From Halobacteriales archaeon QS_1_68_17 (GTDB lineage Archaea; Halobacteriota; Halobacteria; Halobacteriales; Haloarculaceae): a stretch of DNA of 64,000 nucleotides. The DNA lies in NCBI GenBank assembly GCA_003021105.1, contig PXRG01000006.1, positions 62,001-126,000 of the forward strand, written 5' to 3'. This document shows positions 59,686 through 64,000 of this stretch, one piece after another. The notes beneath the pieces were generated by a model. The model did no database searches and had not been told where the DNA came from. It saw only the letters and a program-made list of their open reading frames with translations. Positions within the stretch are counted from its first letter, which is position 1. The number at the start of each line of letters is the position of its first letter. The position numbers and the translations under genes were made by a program.

Positions 59686-60165
59686 TCAGCCCGAGAACTC
59701 GTAGAGTTCGTCCCCCACGTGGTGGATCGAGTCGACGACCTTCCCGGCGTCGCCGAGCATGTCGTCGCCGGCGGTGCGGGCGCGGCCGATGGCGAGGAAC
59801 TTCCCGTGGCTCTCCTCGTTTATCACCACGAGGTCGCCCGCCTCGATGTCGGGGTCGGCCTCGACGATGCCCGGACGCATTACGTCCGCGCCGTCGCTGA
59901 CGAACGAGATCGCGCCCGCGTCGACCGTCACGATCCGGCGCTCCGGCGGGTGGGCGTTGGCCCCCTGGACCGTCAGGAACGGCTCGTCGTCGACGTACAT
60001 CACTGCCGGTTCGCCGTCGACCAGCACCACCTCGTAGTCGGCGTCCTCGAAGGCGACCGTCTCGTAGGCGTCCCCGTCGAGGTCGACGCCGAGGTGGTCG
60101 GCCAGCGCCGTCTCGATCTCGTCGATGGCGTCCGCCCTGAGGTGGTGGCGTGACTTGACCTCCAT
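59686..60165 (-). CDS. PUA-domain RNA-binding protein (MCT-1/DUF1947-like), 159 aa
   Basis: The N-terminal ~75 residues form a pre-PUA domain (KSRHHLRADAIDEIETALADHLGVDLD...YEVVLVDGEPAVMYVDDEPFLTVQGA). The C-terminal PUA domain is RIVTVDAGAISFVSDGADVMRPGIVEADPDIEAGDLVVINEESHGKFLAIGRA. It binds tRNA or ribosomal RNA, likely in translation or tRNA modification. Its 3' end adjoins the subtilase fragment. Confidence 0.9.
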   Translation of the reverse strand: MEVKSRHHLRADAIDEIETALADHLGVDLDGDAYETVAFEDADYEVVLVDGEPAVMYVDDEPFLTVQGANAHPPERRIVTVDAGAISFVSDGADVMRPGIVEADPDIEAGDLVVINEESHGKFLAIGRARTAGDDMLGDAGKVVDSIHHVGDELYEFSG

Positions 60166-60308
60166 ACCGTTGGCTGGCGGCCTCGATGGATAAATCGCCC
60201 GCTCTCGCCGGACGCCCCGGATCGTCTCCGTCCACTCCCGACCACTGGCGACTGCCGCCGACGGTCCCGACCGCCACCGTTTTGACCGGTCCCGCCCTCA
60301 GTCGGTGC

Positions 60309-60824
60309 ATGGCAGACGACACGACGGCAACCCTCCACACGAGCGAAGGCGACATCGAGATCCGGCTGTTCGACGAGCGCGCGCCCCGCACGGTCGAGAA
60401 CTTCGTGGGCCTGGCGACCGGCGAGCGCGAGTGGGAACACCCGGAAACCGGCGAGACGACGGACGAACCGCTGTACGACGACGTGCTCTTCCACCGGGTG
60501 ATCGAGGACTTCATGATCCAGACCGGCGATCCCACGGGGACGGGACGGGGCGGTCCCGGCTACACCTTCGACGACGAGTTCCACGACGACCTCCGCCACG
60601 ACGCCCCCGGCATGGTGTCGATGGCCAACCGCGGCCCCGATACCAACGGCTCGCAGTTTTTCATCACGCTCGACGCACAGCCACACCTCGACGGCAAACA
60701 CGCCGTCTTCGGCGAGGTCGTCGACGGCATGGACGTCGTCGAGGCGATCGGCGCTGTGGAGACCGACGACCAGGACCGCCCCGTCGACGACGTCGTCCTC
60801 GAGTCCGTCGACGTCCACCGGTAG
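60309..60824 (+). CDS. Cyclophilin-type peptidyl-prolyl isomerase, 171 aa
   Basis: Catalytic motif FHRVIEDFMIQTGDPTGTGRGGPG, then FDDEFHDDLRHDAPGMVSMANRGPDTNGSQFFITLDAQPHLDGKHAVFGEVVDGMD: the Arg, Phe, Met, Gln and His residues of the cyclophilin active site are present. It is cytoplasmic and accelerates proline isomerisation in folding. ATG 60309. Confidence 0.94.
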   Translation: MADDTTATLHTSEGDIEIRLFDERAPRTVENFVGLATGEREWEHPETGETTDEPLYDDVLFHRVIEDFMIQTGDPTGTGRGGPGYTFDDEFHDDLRHDAPGMVSMANRGPDTNGSQFFITLDAQPHLDGKHAVFGEVVDGMDVVEAIGAVETDDQDRPVDDVVLESVDVHR

Positions 60825-60974
60825 CCGGTCGCGCCGTTCCGTCGATCGATCGCACCGCCGCTCCCCCGGTCATTCGCACCGCCGTTCCGTCGATCAGTCG
60901 TGCCCTTCTGTCCCCCGTCCTCTCCCACCAGTGGACCCCATCCATTCACGTCCGGGCGCGCCGTATCGCCGGGC

Positions 60975-61583
60975 ATGACCACCTGGGACGAGCGGTTCCG
61001 AGAGGGCGAGTATCCACAGGATCCGGACCCGTCGCCGGTCCTGGAGCGGTACGTCGACGCGTTCCCCGACGGCCGGGCGCTCGACGTGGCGACAGGGACC
61101 GGGCGGAACGCCGTCTTTCTCGCGGCCGAGGGTTACGCGGTCGACGCCGTCGACCAGTCGCGCGAGGGCCTCCGGATCGCCCGGGCAAACGCCGCTGAGC
61201 GGGGCGTGGCGGACGCCGTCGAGTTCGTCCAGGCCGACGTCCAGTCCTACGGTTTCCCCGCGGAGACGTACGAGGTGATCACGGTCAGTTTCTACCGGGC
61301 CGTCGACCGCTTCCCCGACCTGAAGGAGGCGCTTTGTCCCGGCGGCTACTTCTTCGTCCAGCACCACCTCCGCTCGACCGATCCGACCCAGTCGGGACCG
61401 AGCACCGACCGCTACCGGTTCGCCGCGAACGAACTCCTCCACGCCTGCCTCGATCTGACGGTGGTCCACTACGACGAGCGGACCGAGACGCGCCCGGACG
61501 GCCGCACGGCCGCGGTTGCGACCGTCGTCGCCCGCAAAACGACCGGTCCCCGACAGCCCTATCCGCGCGTCCCTGCCGAGTGA
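60975..61583 (+). CDS. Class I SAM-dependent methyltransferase (TehB/UbiE-like), 202 aa
   Basis: Motif I ALDVATGTGRNAVFLAAEGYAVDAVDQSREGL, motif II VEFVQADVQSYGF and TYEVITVSFYRAVDRFPDLKEALCPGGYFFVQHHL are the TehB-type core. The substrate is unknown. The upstream intergenic region (60825-60970) has near-repeats of CCGTTCCGTCGATC (60836, 60884). ATG 60975. Confidence 0.88.
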   Translation: MTTWDERFREGEYPQDPDPSPVLERYVDAFPDGRALDVATGTGRNAVFLAAEGYAVDAVDQSREGLRIARANAAERGVADAVEFVQADVQSYGFPAETYEVITVSFYRAVDRFPDLKEALCPGGYFFVQHHLRSTDPTQSGPSTDRYRFAANELLHACLDLTVVHYDERTETRPDGRTAAVATVVARKTTGPRQPYPRVPAE

Positions 61584-61643
61584 CCGCGCGCGGCACGCAC
61601 GTCCGCGGCGAACGGCTTTCCGTCCGTCCGCCGTAGGGTACAC

Positions 61644-61985
61644 ATGGCGACCGACTCCTACCGCCGGGAGGTCACCGACCTGGTCGAGGCCGGGTGGCGA
61701 ATCGAGGAGGAGACCGCCGACCGGGTGACGCTCGTCAAGCGAGCCTACGGCGATCCGGGCATCCATATCCTGATCGCCGTCTTCACCATCTGGTGGGCGA
61801 TCGGCGTCCCGAACCTGCTGTACGGCGCCTACAAGTACCTCGCCGACAGCGACCGGACGATCGTCTGGAAACGACCGCAACCGGGCGGCTCCGGGACGGT
61901 CGAGACATCCGAACCCGCGCCCGATTCCGCTTCCTGGTCCGGCGAACTCGAACCGACCGACACTGCCGGGGAGGACGTGGAGTAG
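61644..61985 (+). CDS. Small one- or two-TM protein, 113 aa
   Basis: The N-terminal hydrophilic ~35 residues (SYRREVTDLVEAGWRIEEETADRVTLVKR) precede a hydrophobic segment GIHILIAVFTIWWAIGVPNLLYGAYKY; a polar Glu/Ser/Pro tail follows. Similar small haloarchaeal membrane proteins are annotated only as domains of unknown function. ATG 61644 lies after CGTAGGGTACAC. Confidence 0.7.
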   Translation: MATDSYRREVTDLVEAGWRIEEETADRVTLVKRAYGDPGIHILIAVFTIWWAIGVPNLLYGAYKYLADSDRTIVWKRPQPGGSGTVETSEPAPDSASWSGELEPTDTAGEDVE

Positions 61986-62243
61986 TCCATCGATTCGCAC
62001 CGACAGCGACAGATCGACGACCACGGGCAGGTGGTCCGAGTGGAACCGACCGTCTGGCCGCCTGTCCGTCCGGACGACGTACCGCTCGACGGTCACGTCC
62101 GAAGTCACGAGGCCTTCTTCGCGGCCGCAGAGCGACGCGAAGTCGTCAGCCTCGCGTCGGGGACCTCGACGGTCCCCCACCCAGCAGTTCGGCCGACTCG
62201 GGGACCCCACGCCTTTTGCTCCGCAGTTCGAACCGCCGGCGGA
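61986..62243. promoter_or_regulatory. Intergenic stretch upstream of the cupin gene
   Basis: About 260 bases contain no supported gene. A CTTTTGCTCC AT box (about 62213-62222) lies 22-30 bases before the cupin ATG and probably acts as its promoter. Confidence 0.4.
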
Positions 62244-62552
62244 ATGCAACTGATCGACACCGACGAGGCGAGCGGGTTCTTCGAGGTGGTCGGCGGAACG
62301 GAGCGGTCGCAGGCGGCCACGATGGTGCTCGACCCGGGCCGGGCGACCGGCGGCCCCACCAACCGGCACCCCGACAGCGACCAGTGGCTCTACGTCCGCT
62401 CGGGCACCGGCCACGCGGTCGTCGAGGGCGAGCGGATCGACCTCGGTCCGGGGGACCTGGCGCTGATCGAGGCCGGCGAGACCCACGAGATCGTCGCGGA
62501 CGAGGACGAACCGCTCGTGACGATCAACGTCTACGCACCCCCCGACTACTGA
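62244..62552 (+). CDS. Cupin domain protein, 102 aa
   Basis: Motif 1: RHPDSDQWLYVRSGTGHAVVEGERIDLGPGDLALIEAGETHEI; HPDSDQ and GETHEI supply the His and Glu/Asp metal ligands of a small cupin. The metal and substrate are unknown. Its stop lies at the break point of the truncated halocyanin gene on the other strand. Confidence 0.88.
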   Translation: MQLIDTDEASGFFEVVGGTERSQAATMVLDPGRATGGPTNRHPDSDQWLYVRSGTGHAVVEGERIDLGPGDLALIEAGETHEIVADEDEPLVTINVYAPPDY

Positions 62553-62811
62553 TCGTGTGGCCGATGCTCCCGACGTTCTCCCACGTGACCGTCGTCCCCG
62601 ACGAGACCTGGACCGTCTTCGGTTCGTACTTCAGCCCGTCGGTCATCTCGACGGTGCTCGTCTGTGCCCACTCCGACCCCGAGCTGGAGCCGTCGCCGCC
62701 GCTCGTCGTGCTCCCGCCGCCGCCACCGCCGCCGCTGCTGCTCGAACAGCCGGCGAGGCCGATCGCACCGACGGTCACCGCGGTCGTCCGGAGTAGCGCG
62801 CGGATTCTCAC
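62524..62811 (-). pseudogene. Halocyanin-type copper lipoprotein gene, 3'-truncated
   Basis: MRIRALLRTTAVTVGAIGLAGCSSSSGGGGGGG is a lipoprotein signal plus glycine linker. It is followed by LKYEPKTVQVSSGTTVTWENVGSIGHTI, the start of a halocyanin/plastocyanin domain with the first copper His (GHT). The remaining ~70 residues with Cys, His and Met ligands are missing; the frame ends SSRGVRRR after overlapping the cupin gene by 29 bases. It cannot bind copper as type 1. A truncation product, probably by deletion. Confidence 0.75.
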
Positions 62812-62987
62812 ACCGCGTGAACCCGGCCGATTGTGTTCGGAGGGGGGTACAAGTAGGGGGTCCGTTTCGCTCCGGCGACCGCCCGGGCGACAGGGGTACG
62901 GCCGCCGTCCGGCCCGGTCGCACCGCCGGCACTGGTGGCGCGACAGGAGAGCGACAGACGAAAGTCCGCCCGGTCCGGAGCGGGCGT

Positions 62988-63329
62988 ATGGCCGACGAAG
63001 AGGACCCGATCGATCCGGGCGAGATCGGCGAGCGCGACGCCCCGCCCGTCGCGGAGAAGCCGTACAAGATCATCTTCGAGGCGAACAAGTGCATCGGCGC
63101 TGGGAAGTGTGCGGAGGTCTCGGACAACTGGAACCTGGACCTTGGGACCGGGATCGCCAGCCCGGAGGCGTACTTCATCGGCGAGGACGAACTCGACGAG
63201 AACGTCCGGGCCGCGGAGGTCTGCCCCGCGAAGAAGGACCGGGGCGTAATCCACGTCGTCGACCGGCGGACGAACGAGGAACTCGCGCCCGACCCGCACG
63301 GCGACGGGACGCTCTCGGTCGACTGGTAG
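62988..63329 (+). CDS. Single-cluster ferredoxin, three-Cys type, 113 aa
   Basis: KCIGAGKCAEVS (C-x5-C) and VCPAKKD supply three cysteines, fitting a [3Fe-4S] cluster, while the second cysteine position of a [4Fe-4S] motif is occupied by Gly/Ala. A polar N-terminal extension of ~25 residues and an acidic tail are present. It would carry electrons for an unknown partner; no cognate oxidase is adjacent. Confidence 0.85.
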   Translation: MADEEDPIDPGEIGERDAPPVAEKPYKIIFEANKCIGAGKCAEVSDNWNLDLGTGIASPEAYFIGEDELDENVRAAEVCPAKKDRGVIHVVDRRTNEELAPDPHGDGTLSVDW

Positions 63330-63406
63330 CCCGCCCATGTGGGTGGGGGCTAGACGGCCCCGGGGCAGTTCGACACCGCCGATGAAACTATTCACAGTAA
63401 TCACTA

Positions 63407-64000
63407 TCAGTCGGGCGGCGTCCCGTCGCGGTGGAGGTGACAGGCGGCGAAGTGACGGTCAACGTCGCGTTCGGGCTCGACCTCGTAGTCGGGCCGTCCC
63501 CGCGCGCAGATGCTCCGGTCGGCGAACGACTCGTTCAGCAACGCGGCCGCGCCGTCCCACTCGCCGGTCAGCAGGCGGGCGATGGCTTCGTCGACGATCC
63601 GGCCCGCCTCGCCGTCCGGTTCGGCGTTCCCGAAGAACTCGCGGCGGACGGCCAGCTCGCTTTCCGCCTCGAACTCGTGGCGGTCGACCGACCGCGCGAA
63701 CGCCCGGACGTTCGCCCACTCGGCCGGCGTCAGGTCGTAGTCGCCGGGGACGATCAGTTCCGGACACCTGGTCCGGAACCGGCAGCCGCTGGGTGGATCG
63801 ATCGGGCTCGGGACGTCCCCTTCGAGCCGCCCGCGGACGCCCGGTGCCCGCGGGTCCGGAACCGGAATCGCGTTCAAGAGCGCCTCCGTGTAGGGGTGTC
63901 GGGGGTGCTCGAACAGTTCCTCCGTTTCGGCGAGTTCGACTACCTCCCCCAGGTACATCACGGCGACCCGGTCGCTGATGTGGCGGATCACCGAGAGGTC
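63407..64000 (-). CDS. Oligopeptide/dipeptide ABC transporter ATP-binding protein, C-terminal part (5' end outside window)
   Basis: The frame is open to base 64000. [46 protein letters not shown] is the H-loop region through the oligopeptide-family C-terminus; [20 protein letters not shown] carries the CRF(x)RCP cysteine motif of OppD/DppF C-terminal domains, and CARGRP follows. A ~90-residue extension with [15 protein letters not shown]... is inserted before the last Cys part (HFAACHLH). It is the ATPase of a peptide or nickel importer; the rest lies beyond the window. Confidence 0.88.
   Translation of the reverse strand, partial: DLSVIRHISDRVAVMYLGEVVELAETEELFEHPRHPYTEALLNAIPVPDPRAPGVRGRLEGDVPSPIDPPSGCRFRTRCPELIVPGDYDLTPAEWANVRAFARSVDRHEFEAESELAVRREFFGNAEPDGEAGRIVDEAIARLLTGEWDGAAALLNESFADRSICARGRPDYEVEPERDVDRHFAACHLHRDGTPPD

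Overview
The window is chromosomal DNA from a haloarchaeon (class Halobacteria). The evidence is the very high GC content, acidic proteins, many Tat-type signal peptides with lipoboxes, and archaeal or haloarchaeal markers: a B12-dependent ribonucleotide reductase, a CetZ tubulin, archaeal SepF, a SAMP1-like ubiquitin modifier, archaeosine enzymes, CofC of F420 synthesis, a TrmB regulator and an intron-containing elongator tRNA-Met. I cannot fix genus or species from sequence alone.

Layout. 1-4.2 kb: 3' part of nrdJ carrying two inteins, the first cut by the window edge. 4.2-12.3 kb: a Nudix protein, a wHTH/membrane pair, a membrane-anchored sulfite-oxidase-like molybdoenzyme, a REC/PAS/histidine kinase and conserved small proteins. 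12.3-13.4 kb: tRNA-Met with intron, a frameshifted pilin gene and an 84-bp structured inverted-repeat element. 13.4-23.3 kb: a MATE exporter, an SDR, secreted Tat proteins, SHOCT and small membrane proteins, a ROK kinase. 23.6-29.9 kb: a TrmB regulator with a carbohydrate ABC transporter (binding protein, two permeases, ATPase, small membrane protein). The ROK kinase unit is divergent from it, so the two may form one sugar uptake and phosphorylation regulon.

31.2-41.9 kb carries archaeosine tRNA modification: tgtA (with an internal deletion and frameshift), arcS and a radical-SAM gene (RaSEA). Between them lie a broken TasA/SipW-type gene, a SAMP1 operon, a 123-bp MITE-like element, a radical-SAM remnant lacking its cluster cysteines, and an aldehyde ferredoxin oxidoreductase. 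42.0-49.4 kb: an AI-2E-type permease, purS-purQ, a DUF7504-like/GAF sensor pair, purC, cofC, an anchored secreted protein and cetZ. 49.5-60.2 kb: a nucleoside-diphosphate-sugar epimerase-like protein, tmk, a geranylgeranyl-reductase-family flavoprotein, UspA, a 37-bp minisatellite, a YgfZ-like protein, small haloarchaeal families, an ABC-2 exporter and sepF. 60.3-64 kb: cyclophilin, a methyltransferase, a cupin, a truncated halocyanin, a ferredoxin and the C-terminal part of an oligopeptide ABC ATPase (cut by the window edge).

The most unusual aspect is the number of decayed or interrupted genes (pilin, tgtA, TasA-like, radical SAM, subtilase propeptide, halocyanin) lying next to short structured repeats. 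In two of these genes (three positions in total) the break is what the loss of one G from a G-run would give. That means either recent decay or phase variation, or consensus sequencing error. I saw no CRISPR array, rRNA or complete IS transposase. I found no convincing wholly new system; the best candidates are the short hairpin/inverted-repeat families and the archaeosine locus lesion.
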